This document shows positions 1-8,438 of a DNA stretch of 30,616 bases, in pieces. Position 1 is the stretch's first letter, and every line of letters begins with the position of its first letter. The DNA comes from Bacteroidota bacterium (GTDB taxonomy: Bacteria > Bacteroidota > Bacteroidia > SXHM01). The DNA is taken from assembly GCA_005773695.1 (NCBI GenBank), contig SXHM01000218.1, positions 1 through 30,616 on the forward strand, in the 5' to 3' direction. Both the position numbers and the translations under genes were made by a program. The notes below the pieces were generated by a model that worked only from the letters and a program-made list of their open reading frames with translations, did not search any database and was not told the origin of the DNA.

Positions 1-1415
1 CGCAAGAATTTTTCGTTTACGTTTTCTAATTTCAAATCGTCATCAATCTCTATGCAGGGCGTAAGCATATCCTCAGAAATGGTTTCTGAAACCACCAGTT
101 CAAATTTTTCTGCAAAGGCTTCTACATTTTCAATTTTTATTTTCAATCCTGCTGCATATTTATGTCCGCCAAATTGCTCTAATAAATCACTGCAGGCTTC
201 TATAGCTTCATACACATTGTAGTCGCGCACCGAGCGTGCCGATCCTGTTGCGTAACCATCTTCCACTGCAAGAATAATTGTAGGCTTGTAATACGTTTCA
301 ATCAGTCGTGAAGCAACAATTCCCACCACACCTTTATGCCAGTTCTTGTGAAACAAAACGGTTGATTTGCGTTTTTGTAACACCTTGCTGTCGGCAATCA
401 TGCCCAATGCATGTTCGGTAATATCTTTATCTAAAACCTGTCGCTCGCTATTGGTTTGATTAATGCCCAAGGCCATTTCACTATGATTGTCTTTTACTGA
501 AGAAATCAACAATTCAACCGCCTGTCTTCCGCTGGCAATACGCCCTGCAGCATTAATGCGTGGTGCAATAATAAATACAATATCGCTGATAGTAAGCTCG
601 CGTTTTATACTGTTTAACTCAATAATTGAACGCAAACCGTTACTCGGATTTTGGTTCAATTTCTTTAAACCGTAAAAAGTAAGAACACGGTTTTCTCCGG
701 TAATAGGAACTATGTCGGCAGCAATACTTACGGCAACTAAATCAATGTATTTTTCAAGTTCCGTGAATGCAATGTTATTATTCTGTGCATACGCATGTGC
801 CAGTTTAAAGCCAATTCCACAACCGCTTAATTCTTTGAATGGATACGTGCAATCAGCTTGTTTTGGGTCAAGGACAGCAGCAGCATCCGGAGTTTCTTCT
901 CCGGGTAAATGGTGGTCGCAGATGATAAAGTCAATTCCTTTTTTACTCGCGTATTCTACTTTGTCATTAGAGCGTATTCCGCAATCCAGCGCAACAATCA
1001 GCGAAAAATTATTGGCTTCGGCAAAGTCAATTCCTGCAAACGAAATTCCATAACCCTCCTTATATCGGTCGGGAATGTAGTAGTCAGTTTTTGTGTAAAA
1101 GGTTGAAAGAAAAGTATAGAAAAATGCAACGGCAGTAGTACCGTCCACATCGTAATCACCGTAAATTAAAATATTTTCTTCGTTTGCGACAGCCTGCTCC
1201 AAACGTTCCACTGCCTTATCCATATCCTTCATCAGAAATGGATTATGCAGATCACTGAATTCAGGGCGGAAAAAATGTTTTGCTTCATCAAACGTTGTTA
1301 CACCGCGTTGTGCAAGCAGCGAGGCAAGTTTGATGTCAATATTTAATGAAGAACTGAGAGAATCAACAACAGTTGAAACGGGTTTTTCTTTTTGAAGCCA
1401 ACGTTTCTGCATCAT
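1..1415 (-). CDS. recJ: RecJ single-stranded-DNA exonuclease, C-terminus cut off
   Basis: RecJ is a 5'-3' single-strand DNA exonuclease of the DHH phosphoesterase family, acting in recombination and mismatch repair. Reading the minus strand from 1415 gives 471 uninterrupted codons that run off the window at base 1; bacterial RecJ is about 560-600 residues, so roughly the last 100 are missing. Motif I (GDYDVDG) is at about residues 84-90 and the DHH motif (CDHHLPGE) at about 166, both metal-binding and expected of an active enzyme. Start: two consecutive ATG codons (1415 and 1412); I chose the first, 6 nt after the frr stop, so recJ is probably translated from the frr transcript. No separate promoter is visible in the gap. 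Confidence 0.95.
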   Translation of the reverse strand, partial: MMQKRWLQKEKPVSTVVDSLSSSLNIDIKLASLLAQRGVTTFDEAKHFFRPEFSDLHNPFLMKDMDKAVERLEQAVANEENILIYGDYDVDGTTAVAFFYTFLSTFYTKTDYYIPDRYKEGYGISFAGIDFAEANNFSLIVALDCGIRSNDKVEYASKKGIDFIICDHHLPGEETPDAAAVLDPKQADCTYPFKELSGCGIGFKLAHAYAQNNNIAFTELEKYIDLVAVSIAADIVPITGENRVLTFYGLKKLNQNPSNGLRSIIELNSIKRELTISDIVFIIAPRINAAGRIASGRQAVELLISSVKDNHSEMALGINQTNSERQVLDKDITEHALGMIADSKVLQKRKSTVLFHKNWHKGVVGIVASRLIETYYKPTIILAVEDGYATGSARSVRDYNVYEAIEACSDLLEQFGGHKYAAGLKIKIENVEAFAEKFELVVSETISEDMLTPCIEIDDDLKLENVNEKFL

Positions 1416-1421
1416 TAATGA

Positions 1422-1985
1422 CTACACCGTCATTATCTCCTTCTCTTTACTTTCAAGATGCGCATCCGTTTTAGCAGAATACGAGTTGGTAAGATTTTGA
1501 ATTTTCTCTTCCGCTCCTTTGCCCATATCTTCGGGTAAGCCCTGTTTCACAAGACCTTTAACATATTCATTCGCATCTTTACGTGCGCTGCGTATGCTTA
1601 CTTTGCAATGTTCCATTTCGGTTCTTGCTTGTTTTACCAAACCTTTTCTACGTTCTTCAGTCAATGGCGGAATATTAATACGGATGACCGAGCCATCATT
1701 AGAAGGTGTAAAACCAAGATTAGCATCCAGAATAGCTTTCTCAATATCTTTCAGCAACGATTTTTCAAACGGCTGAATAACCAAAGTTTTTGGATCGGGT
1801 GTGTTGATGCCTGATACATTTTTCAAAGGCGACATAGTTCCGTAGTACGGCACCTGAATACCATCTAACATAAACGGATTTGCTTTACCGGCTCTGATTT
1901 TTGTTAATTCAGATTCAAAATGAGTAATCGCATTTTGCATTTCCTCTTCAGCTGTGGCAATTGCCAATTCTATTTCTTCATCCAT
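1422..1985 (-). CDS. frr: Ribosome recycling factor
   Basis: RRF works with EF-G to split post-termination 70S ribosomes in the cytoplasm. The 187-residue product (MDEEIEL... to ...EIMTV) has the family length of about 185 and typical features: the N-terminal helix, 'KIRAGKANP' near residue 29, 'IRINIPPLTEERRKGLVK' in the C-terminal half and a charged C-terminal helix. The reading frame is open 27 codons further upstream to 2066, but those residues have no RRF counterpart and would lie upstream of the likely -7 box at 2007-2014, so the ATG at 1985 is preferred. recJ follows 6 nt downstream and is probably co-transcribed; the M1 peptidase gene is divergent. Confidence 0.96.
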   Translation of the reverse strand: MDEEIELAIATAEEEMQNAITHFESELTKIRAGKANPFMLDGIQVPYYGTMSPLKNVSGINTPDPKTLVIQPFEKSLLKDIEKAILDANLGFTPSNDGSVIRINIPPLTEERRKGLVKQARTEMEHCKVSIRSARKDANEYVKGLVKQGLPEDMGKGAEEKIQNLTNSYSAKTDAHLESKEKEIMTV

Positions 1986-2006
1986 AAGTTTTTCATTTAA
2001 GAGGCA

Positions 2007-2014
2007 CGAAGATA
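2007..2014 (-). promoter_or_regulatory. Likely frr -7 promoter element
   Basis: On the minus strand the bases read TATCTTCG, one change from the Bacteroidota -7 consensus TAnnTTTG. It lies 21 nt upstream of the chosen frr ATG. I see no good -33 TTG at the usual 17-21 nt spacing. Confidence 0.4.
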
Positions 2015-2024
2015 AAAAAGAAAA

Positions 2025-2056
2025 GTGATTATCTGTGACAGGAATCACTTGATCAA
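2025..2056. promoter_or_regulatory. Inverted repeat and palindrome between frr and M1 peptidase genes
   Basis: GTGATT (2025-2030) is repeated inverted as AATCAC (2043-2048), followed directly by the perfect palindrome TTGATCAA (2049-2056). The pair sits upstream of both divergent promoters, where an operator would lie. No regulator is recognisable from the sequence and short palindromes can occur by chance. Confidence 0.25.
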
Positions 2057-2076
2057 ATAAAGACAAATTCCTTGTC

Positions 2077-2108
2077 TTTGCGCCTCTGAGGTGAAAAAAC
2101 TACCTTCG
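2077..2108 (+). promoter_or_regulatory. Promoter of the M1 peptidase gene
   Basis: TTTG (2077-2080), a 20-nt spacer and TACCTTCG (2101-2108) fit the Bacteroidota -33/-7 pattern. Transcription would begin near 2113-2115, which leaves a leader of about 15 nt before the ATG at 2130 and places the upstream ATG at 2091 before the transcript start. The -33 TTTG lies inside a CTTTGCGCCTCT segment also found in the repeat at 11975-12073. Confidence 0.55.
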
Positions 2109-2129
2109 TCCGCTAAATCAAAAAAGGGC

Positions 2130-4793
2130 ATGAACAAAATCCTATCGCTTATTACCTTAATTGCAGTTCTGTTTTTCAGTGCCTGTAAATACAAAGAAAA
2201 ACTTTCGGATTCAAATTCTGAAAGCGACACCGCAGCTTTTGATATGGAAGAATGGCTGAAAAACTATGATGAGGTAATGGACAAAAATCTTTACCGTGCT
2301 TCCAACAAACGCATCAATGATCTGCTGCATACCAAACTGGAGGTAAACTTTAATTGGGAAAAGCAACAACTCAACGGAAAAGCTACACTCTCTTTCAAAC
2401 CCTATTTTTATCCAACCGATTCACTTACATTGGATGCAAAAGGCTTTGACATTCGTGAAATTTCTTTGCTCACTGCAAGCGGTAAAACGCTCTTAAAATT
2501 TGAATACGACAGTTTGAAACTTCGCATTAAATTAGATAAAACATACACACGCAGCGAAGAATACAAACTCTTTATTGACTATACCGCAAAGCCCGAAGAA
2601 TTGGAAGCAGGAGGCAGTAAAGCCATTACTTCCGACAAAGGTTTGTATTTTATCAACCCATTGGGCAAAGACAAAAACAAACCTATACAAGTGTGGACTC
2701 AGGGAGAAACTGAAGCAAGCTCTTGTTGGTTTCCCACTATTGATTCGCCTAATGAGCGCATGACGCAGGAAATTTACATGACCGTTGACACCGCTTTTGT
2801 TACATTGTCAAATGGTTTATTAGTTTCTTCTGTAAATAACAAAAATGGAACCCGCACTGATTACTGGAAACAAACACTCGGTCATGCGCCTTATCTGGCT
2901 ATGATGGCGGTGAGCAACTTTGCCATTGTAAAGGACAAATGGAAAGGTATAGAAGTAAACTATTATGTTGATAAAGAATATGAGAAATATGCAAAACCAA
3001 TTTTTGGCAACACTCCCGAAATGCTCACCTTCTTCTCCGAAAAGTTTGGTAACTATCCTTGGGAAAAATATTCTCAAGTTGTAGTTCACGATTATGTTTC
3101 GGGTGCAATGGAAAACACTTCTGCAACGCTGCACGGTGAGTTCCTTCACCAAACTTCACGTGAAATGCTGGACGGTGATAACGAAGATATTATTTCACAC
3201 GAATTGTTTCATCAGTGGTTTGGCGATTTGGTTACCTGCGAGTCATGGTCAAACCTTCCGCTTAACGAATCATTTGCTACCTATGGCGAGTACCTGTGGC
3301 GCGAATACAAATATGGGCGCGATGCAGCCGACCACCATTTAGATGGCGACCTGAGCAATTATTTGCGTGAAGCTGCTTACGATAAAAAAGACCTTATCCG
3401 TTTTCAGTATGATGATAAAGAAGATATGTTCGATAGCCACAGTTATGCAAAAGGTAGCAGGGTGTTACATATGTTGCGCAAGGCAGTTGGTGACGATGCT
3501 TTCTTTGCTTCTTTGAAATTGTATCTTGAAAAAAACAAATTCACTTCCGTTGAAGTTCACCAGTTGCGTCTGGCATTTGAAGAAGTAACAGGCGAAGATA
3601 TGAACTGGTTCTTCAATCAGTGGTTTCTTGCCAAAGGTCATCCTGATTTAGGAATTTCATGGTATTACTATGATGAAACAGAATACCCTGAAGAGAAAGA
3701 CAGGCTTACCATTACCATTGAGCAACATCAGGACAGGGAAGCAACTCCTCTTTACAGAATACCCATGTATGTTGATGTGTATCACGGCAAAGAAAAAGTA
3801 CGCCATCAGATTGTGTTGGAAGAGCAATTACAAACCTTTGCCCTGCCCTGCACAGGTGGTAAGCCTGACTTGGTAAACATTGATGCCGAAAAAATGTTGC
3901 TCTGCACAAGAGAAGAAGACAGAGAAACATCCGAATACATTCACCAATATCATTATGCACCACTTTATTTAGACCGTCAGGAAGCATTACTTAAATTATC
4001 AAACTCAGATGATTCACTTGCTCAGATGGTTGTTCTGGAAGGGTTGAACGACAAATATTGGAAACTACGTTCCAACACCATCAGCTATTTATCAGGACTT
4101 GAATATGCCGACAAAGAACAAATCAAAACCAAAGTTTCGGCAATGGCGCAAAACGATGAAAAAGCAGGAGTGCGCGCAGCCGCTCTTAAATATTTAATCA
4201 AAAATCATTCGGGCAATGAATTACTTGCTGTTTATGAAAAAGCGATGAACGATTCATCGTATAATGTTTCAGGTATGGCCTTGGCTGCCATTGCAAAAGC
4301 TGATAAAGAAAAAGGATTGGTCAATGCCGAAGAACTGGAAAAGCGTGGCGACCTGAAAACCTTTACCGATGTGGCAACTGTTTACATGCAATATGGCGGA
4401 AGAGAAAAAGAAAATTTCTTTGCCGATAACTACAAACAACTGACAGATAACAATGATAAATACAGTTTTATATTGCTTTACAGCCGCTTTCTGCAGCGAA
4501 CAGATGATGCCGAAATGACCAAACGTACATTGGCATTTTTTAAAACAATTGCCGAAACTGACAATGCTTGGTTTATGCGTTTAGGTGGCATTCAGGCTTT
4601 GGCCGAGTTGCGTGATGCCTTAGCTAAAAAAGCAGAAAACCTTGAACCTTCTTCCGATGAAAATGATAAAGCCTTGCTGTCAGAAACCAACACCCTACGC
4701 GATTCAATTGACACGATGGTAGGCGAACTCATTGAAATAGAAAAAGACGCCAAAGTTCTCAGGTACCTTGGAGTTGAGGAGGAGGAGGAGTAG
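2130..4793 (+). CDS. M1-family aminopeptidase lipoprotein
   Basis: Zinc aminopeptidase of the M1 family (gluzincin), predicted to be a lipoprotein facing the periplasm or cell surface. The 887 residues start with a lipoprotein signal ending in the lipobox FFSAC (Cys19). The exopeptidase motif GAMEN is at 325-329 and the zinc site HELFH at 357-361, with the third ligand Glu380 exactly 18 residues on (HEXXH-X18-E), so the active site is intact. After about residue 600 the sequence becomes helical and HEAT-like, and it ends in an acidic run (EEEEE). The frame is open to an ATG at 2091, but the extra 13 residues would spoil the signal peptide and precede the predicted transcription start, so 2130 is chosen. 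Substrate specificity cannot be read from sequence. Confidence 0.93.
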   Translation: MNKILSLITLIAVLFFSACKYKEKLSDSNSESDTAAFDMEEWLKNYDEVMDKNLYRASNKRINDLLHTKLEVNFNWEKQQLNGKATLSFKPYFYPTDSLTLDAKGFDIREISLLTASGKTLLKFEYDSLKLRIKLDKTYTRSEEYKLFIDYTAKPEELEAGGSKAITSDKGLYFINPLGKDKNKPIQVWTQGETEASSCWFPTIDSPNERMTQEIYMTVDTAFVTLSNGLLVSSVNNKNGTRTDYWKQTLGHAPYLAMMAVSNFAIVKDKWKGIEVNYYVDKEYEKYAKPIFGNTPEMLTFFSEKFGNYPWEKYSQVVVHDYVSGAMENTSATLHGEFLHQTSREMLDGDNEDIISHELFHQWFGDLVTCESWSNLPLNESFATYGEYLWREYKYGRDAADHHLDGDLSNYLREAAYDKKDLIRFQYDDKEDMFDSHSYAKGSRVLHMLRKAVGDDAFFASLKLYLEKNKFTSVEVHQLRLAFEEVTGEDMNWFFNQWFLAKGHPDLGISWYYYDETEYPEEKDRLTITIEQHQDREATPLYRIPMYVDVYHGKEKVRHQIVLEEQLQTFALPCTGGKPDLVNIDAEKMLLCTREEDRETSEYIHQYHYAPLYLDRQEALLKLSNSDDSLAQMVVLEGLNDKYWKLRSNTISYLSGLEYADKEQIKTKVSAMAQNDEKAGVRAAALKYLIKNHSGNELLAVYEKAMNDSSYNVSGMALAAIAKADKEKGLVNAEELEKRGDLKTFTDVATVYMQYGGREKENFFADNYKQLTDNNDKYSFILLYSRFLQRTDDAEMTKRTLAFFKTIAETDNAWFMRLGGIQALAELRDALAKKAENLEPSSDENDKALLSETNTLRDSIDTMVGELIEIEKDAKVLRYLGVEEEEE

Positions 4794-4804
4794 GATATTT
4801 TTTC

Positions 4805-4812
4805 TACTTTCG
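4805..4812 (+). promoter_or_regulatory. Possible -7 element before the MMPL exporter gene
   Basis: TACTTTCG matches the TAnnTTCG variant used elsewhere in this window and lies 41 nt before the ATG at 4854, in the 60-nt gap after the M1 peptidase. No convincing -33 element is visible, and read-through from the M1 gene is equally possible. Confidence 0.35.
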
Positions 4813-4853
4813 TTCATTACTGATTAAACCAAAACCGTTTCTGCAGATAAGTT

Positions 4854-7241
4854 ATGTGGGAAAATTCAGCAAGAATAATTCTTCGCCAAAGGATAGCTAT
4901 CCTTATTATCATTGGCTTGCTGACAGCTTTGATGGGCTACTACTCACGCTTTGCTGAGATACGTTACGACTTTGCCAAAATGCTGCCCACTGACGACAGC
5001 ACTTTTATAGAATACGAAAACTTTAAAAAACTTTTTGGCGAAGACGGCAATGTTCTTTTTGTAGGTATCACCGACAACGAACTGTATAAGCTCGACCACT
5101 TCAATGCCTGGTTTGATTTGGGCGAAAAAATGAAACAGCTCGGAGGAGTTGAAGAAGTTGTTTCCGTTGCAAGGCTCTACAACCTTACCCGCAACGACAG
5201 CCTAAAAAAGTTTGATTTTCTCCCTATCCTCAATAACAAACCGCAAACACAGCAGGAGCTCGACAGCATTAAAAACATCATCACAGGTTTACCTTTTTAC
5301 AGCAATGTAATTTACAATCCCGAAACCCACACTACCATTATGTTCATCACTATGAGCAAAAAAGTGCTGGACAATAAAAAGCGCAACAAACTGGTGCTCG
5401 AGATTGAAGAAACTGCTGCTTCATTTCAGGAAACACAAAAAACGGAAGTTCATTTTTCAGGTTTGCCCTATATCCGAAGTAAAGTTGCCATGCAGGTTGC
5501 CGAAGAGTTGACCATGTTCCTTTTTCTTGCCGCCTTTGTTACTTCTTTGGTTTTGTATCTGTTCTTCCGCTCGTTTAAAATCGTGTTTGTCTCCATGTTG
5601 GTGCTTGCCATTGGCGTGGTGTGGTGCATGGGTTTGCAGGGAATGATGGGCTACAAAATCAGCATCCTAACGGGACTTATTCCTCCACTGTTAATTGTCA
5701 TCGGAATTCCCAACAACATTTACCTCATCAATAAATACCACCGCGAATACAAAACCCACGGCAATCAGGCGCGCGCATTAATGCGCACCATTTCAAAAGT
5801 GGGCAATGCAACGTTCTTAACCAATGCAAATACGGCCGTTGGTTTTGCTACGTTTCTGCTTGTTGAAAGTCAGATGATGAAAGAGTTTGGTCTTGTTGCA
5901 ACCATCAGCGTAATGATTATTTTCTTTCTTTCATTAGCACTTATTCCCATCTTTTTCAGTTTCCTTGCACCGCCTTCGGTAAAGCATACCAAGCACCTTG
6001 ACAATCGTTTTTTCAGCAGCTTCGTAGAGAAGCTGATTACACTCGTTACCGATTACCGCAAATCAGTATACGCTTTTACTCTGTTGTTCACTGCAATTGC
6101 TATTTACGGAGTTACCAAAATGAAAACAACCGGAAACATTGTGGATGACCTTCCGCGTTATGATCCCGTGTATGTTGACTTAAAGTATTTTGAAAAAAAT
6201 TTCAACGGAGTAATGCCTTTTGAAATTGAGATAGACACCAAAAAGAAAGGTAAGGTAATGAGTCCTTCTATGTTCAAAAAAATTGATGAACTACAAAACG
6301 TGATTGCTGCCTATCCCGAGTTCTCCAAACCGCTTTCGGTACTTGAAGTTTTTAAATTCTCCAAGCAGGCATTTTACCGTGGCGATGCAGAAAAATACAG
6401 CGTTCCTAATTCTCAGGAGCAGGGTTTTATTCTGGATTATGTTCCGGAGCAAACACAAAACCGCAACCTGTTGCATTCATTTATTGATAGCAACAAACAG
6501 ATTACCCGCGTTACCGCTCACATCGAAGATATTGGCACACCTCAACTCAAAGCCCTGAAAGAAAGCATTCAGCCAAAAATAGATTCCATCTTCCCGCCTG
6601 ATAAATACAATGTAACGCTTACAGGAACAAGCGTGGTGTTTTTAAAAGGCAATGAATACATGATTAGTAATTTACTCTGGAGTTTATTGTTGGCTATCTT
6701 TCTTATTTCACTGATGATGGCAGGCATGTTTTCGTCCTGGCGCATGGTTATGATTTCACTTATTCCCAATCTTATTCCGCAATTGGTGACGGCAGGTATG
6801 ATGGGCTTTTTCGGCATTCCGATTAAGATTTCCACCATTCTGGTCTTTAGTATTGCTTATGGAATTTCAGTGGACAATACCATTCACTTCCTCGCTAAAT
6901 ACCGTCAGGAATTAAAACTCCACAACTGGAATATCCGCAAGTCAGCCATTCTCACCTTGCGCGAAACAGGCATCAGCATCATCTACACATCTATTATTCT
7001 GTTTTTCGGTTTCGGAATATTTTGTGCCTCCACCTTTGGCGGAACACAGGCATTAGGATTACTTACAGCTGTAACGCTGATGGTTTCTATGTTCACCAAT
7101 CTTATAATTCTTCCTGCATTAATTTTGTCCTTAGATAAATCTATTACCACCAAAGCATTTACCGAACCCTTACTCGAAATCTATGACGAGGAAGAAGACA
7201 TTGACCTTGAAAGTTTAAAAATCAGAAAATCAGAATTATGA
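4854..7241 (+). CDS. MMPL/RND-superfamily exporter
   Basis: Inner-membrane transporter of the RND superfamily, MMPL branch (Patched-like, sterol-sensing-domain-like), generally proton-driven exporters of lipids or other hydrophobic molecules. The 795 residues show the duplicated RND layout: TM1 at about 10-28, a first periplasmic loop to about 215, five TMs at about 218-368, TM7 near 400-418, a second loop to about 625 and five TMs at about 628-765, then an acidic cytoplasmic tail. The segment '[15 protein letters not shown]' and its repeat '[17 protein letters not shown]' are the paired TM4/TM10 signatures. At about 800 residues it is smaller than AcrB-type pumps, and no adaptor or TolC-like gene is adjacent. 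Its stop overlaps the rmlA start (ATGA), implying coupled translation. The substrate is unknown. Confidence 0.85.
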   Translation: MWENSARIILRQRIAILIIIGLLTALMGYYSRFAEIRYDFAKMLPTDDSTFIEYENFKKLFGEDGNVLFVGITDNELYKLDHFNAWFDLGEKMKQLGGVEEVVSVARLYNLTRNDSLKKFDFLPILNNKPQTQQELDSIKNIITGLPFYSNVIYNPETHTTIMFITMSKKVLDNKKRNKLVLEIEETAASFQETQKTEVHFSGLPYIRSKVAMQVAEELTMFLFLAAFVTSLVLYLFFRSFKIVFVSMLVLAIGVVWCMGLQGMMGYKISILTGLIPPLLIVIGIPNNIYLINKYHREYKTHGNQARALMRTISKVGNATFLTNANTAVGFATFLLVESQMMKEFGLVATISVMIIFFLSLALIPIFFSFLAPPSVKHTKHLDNRFFSSFVEKLITLVTDYRKSVYAFTLLFTAIAIYGVTKMKTTGNIVDDLPRYDPVYVDLKYFEKNFNGVMPFEIEIDTKKKGKVMSPSMFKKIDELQNVIAAYPEFSKPLSVLEVFKFSKQAFYRGDAEKYSVPNSQEQGFILDYVPEQTQNRNLLHSFIDSNKQITRVTAHIEDIGTPQLKALKESIQPKIDSIFPPDKYNVTLTGTSVVFLKGNEYMISNLLWSLLLAIFLISLMMAGMFSSWRMVMISLIPNLIPQLVTAGMMGFFGIPIKISTILVFSIAYGISVDNTIHFLAKYRQELKLHNWNIRKSAILTLRETGISIIYTSIILFFGFGIFCASTFGGTQALGLLTAVTLMVSMFTNLIILPALILSLDKSITTKAFTEPLLEIYDEEEDIDLESLKIRKSEL

Positions 7242-8104
7242 AAGGAATAATTTTAGCAGGAGGCAGCGGAACACGCCTGCATCCATTAACACTTGCAGTA
7301 AGCAAACAGCTGATGCCGGTTTATGACAAGCCGATGATTTATTATCCGTTGTCGGTTTTAATGATGGCAGGCATTCGCGAGATATTAATTATCTCCACAC
7401 CACACGATTTGCCAAATTTTAAAAAGCTTTTAGGTGATGGCGAATCATTAGGCTGCAAATTTTCATACGAAGAACAAAAAGTTCCTAACGGACTGGCACA
7501 GGCATTTGTAATTGGCGAAAAATTTATCGGTAACGATAAAGTGGCGCTTATTCTTGGCGACAATATTTTTTATGGCTCTGGCTTGAATGAACTGGTGCAG
7601 CACCATAATAGCCCTGATGGAGGAGTGGTTTTTGCATACCACGTTTCGGACCCTGAGCGTTACGGTGTGGTAGATTTTGATGCAAACATGACTGCTTTAT
7701 CTATTGAAGAAAAACCCAAACAGCCTAAATCAAACTATGCCGTTCCCGGTCTTTATTTCTATGACAACAGCGTAGTTGAAGTAGCAAAAAACTTACTGCC
7801 CAGCGCACGAGGTGAATATGAGATTACCGATGTAAACAAACATTACCTCGCTGCCGGAAAACTGAAAGTTGCTCTGCTCGACCGTGGCACTGCCTGGTTA
7901 GACACAGGCACCTTTGCATCACTCATGCAGGCCGGACAATTTGTACAGGTAATTGAAGAGCGTCAGGGACTAAAAATCGGTTGTATTGAAGAACTTGCAT
8001 GGCGCATGAAATTCATTACTGATGAACAACTGCGCAAACTTGCTGAACCACTTCTAAAAAGCGGTTACGGTGATTACCTGATTAAACTTTTGCCGAAAGG
8101 TTAA
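7238..8104 (+). CDS. rmlA: Glucose-1-phosphate thymidylyltransferase
   Basis: RmlA (RfbA) joins dTTP and glucose-1-phosphate to give dTDP-glucose, the first step towards dTDP-L-rhamnose and related cell-surface sugars. The 288 residues match the family length. Residues 7-16 ([10 protein letters not shown]) form the nucleotide-binding signature, followed by '[17 protein letters not shown]'; LGDNIFYG near 106 carries the metal-binding Asp; '[17 protein letters not shown]' and 'RGTAWLDTG' are typical of the short RmlA type. It overlaps the upstream exporter by 4 nt (ATGA). rmlB, rmlC and rmlD are not in the window. Its 3' end overlaps the convergent 93-residue gene by 23 nt. Confidence 0.95.
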   Translation: MKGIILAGGSGTRLHPLTLAVSKQLMPVYDKPMIYYPLSVLMMAGIREILIISTPHDLPNFKKLLGDGESLGCKFSYEEQKVPNGLAQAFVIGEKFIGNDKVALILGDNIFYGSGLNELVQHHNSPDGGVVFAYHVSDPERYGVVDFDANMTALSIEEKPKQPKSNYAVPGLYFYDNSVVEVAKNLLPSARGEYEITDVNKHYLAAGKLKVALLDRGTAWLDTGTFASLMQAGQFVQVIEERQGLKIGCIEELAWRMKFITDEQLRKLAEPLLKSGYGDYLIKLLPKG

Positions 8105-8363
8105 AAACCTTTCCCACCTTAGCCATAATCTCTTTCTTGAAAAAGAGAAACGCCAGAAACGTAAGAACCAAATAAGGCACTGCCATCAAATAAAGAATGG
8201 CGCTGTTGAGATTAGCACCAAAATGCTGCTCACCTTTTGCATTCTGATTTGATTCGGCAACTGCTTTACACATGGCACACTGAGCATCTGCCGCCTCAGG
8301 CAAAGCCAAAATTACAAATGCTGCAATAATCAGGGTGAAAAATAGTTTGTAAGAGAATTTCAT
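8082..8363 (-). CDS. Small exported membrane protein with a CxxC motif, function unknown
   Basis: Not assigned to a named family. The 93 residues begin with a signal peptide (cleavage likely after ADA, about residue 27), immediately followed by QCAMCKA, a CxxC pair that would lie in the periplasm. A hydrophilic stretch ([13 protein letters not shown]) follows, then one TM helix at about 54-75 and a short basic cytoplasmic tail. The CxxC could be redox-active or bind a metal or haem; that is inference only. The gene is reached by a -7 box only 8 nt upstream and is separated from the TonB receptor gene by a terminator, so it seems independently transcribed. Its last 23 nt overlap the end of rmlA on the other strand. 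Confidence 0.75.
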   Translation of the reverse strand: MKFSYKLFFTLIIAAFVILALPEAADAQCAMCKAVAESNQNAKGEQHFGANLNSAILYLMAVPYLVLTFLAFLFFKKEIMAKVGKVFNLSAKV

Positions 8364-8371
8364 TTCGGGTG

Positions 8372-8379
8372 CAAATATA
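8372..8379 (-). promoter_or_regulatory. -7 promoter element of the CxxC protein gene
   Basis: The minus strand reads TATATTTG, a full match to TAnnTTTG, ending 8 nt before the ATG at 8363. The predicted transcript start is within a few bases of the start codon. It abuts the terminator hairpin of the upstream receptor gene, and no -33 TTG is evident. Confidence 0.5.
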
Positions 8380-8423
8380 AAACAAAAAGTCCCCTCGTTT
8401 TAGGCGAAGGGACTTTTTGTTTT
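8379..8423 (-). terminator. Intrinsic terminator after the TonB-dependent receptor gene
   Basis: Two 19-nt arms (8379-8397 and 8405-8423) pair with one mismatch around a 7-nt loop. The stem core is GTCCC/GGGAC and the arms carry runs of A/T on both sides, so it could work in both directions. It begins 15 nt past the receptor stop. Confidence 0.85.
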
Positions 8424-8438
8424 ATTGTGATAGTTCAA

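Noticed and set aside
712..1053. Open frame of 113 codons on the plus strand inside recJ
   Set aside because: Antisense shadow; the recJ frame here contains the DHH motif and is continuous.
1986..2066. N-terminal extension of frr
   Set aside because: Adds 27 residues without RRF counterpart and crosses the probable -7 box.
2091..2129. N-terminal extension of the M1 peptidase
   Set aside because: Would precede the predicted transcript start and place 13 polar residues ahead of a clean lipoprotein signal.
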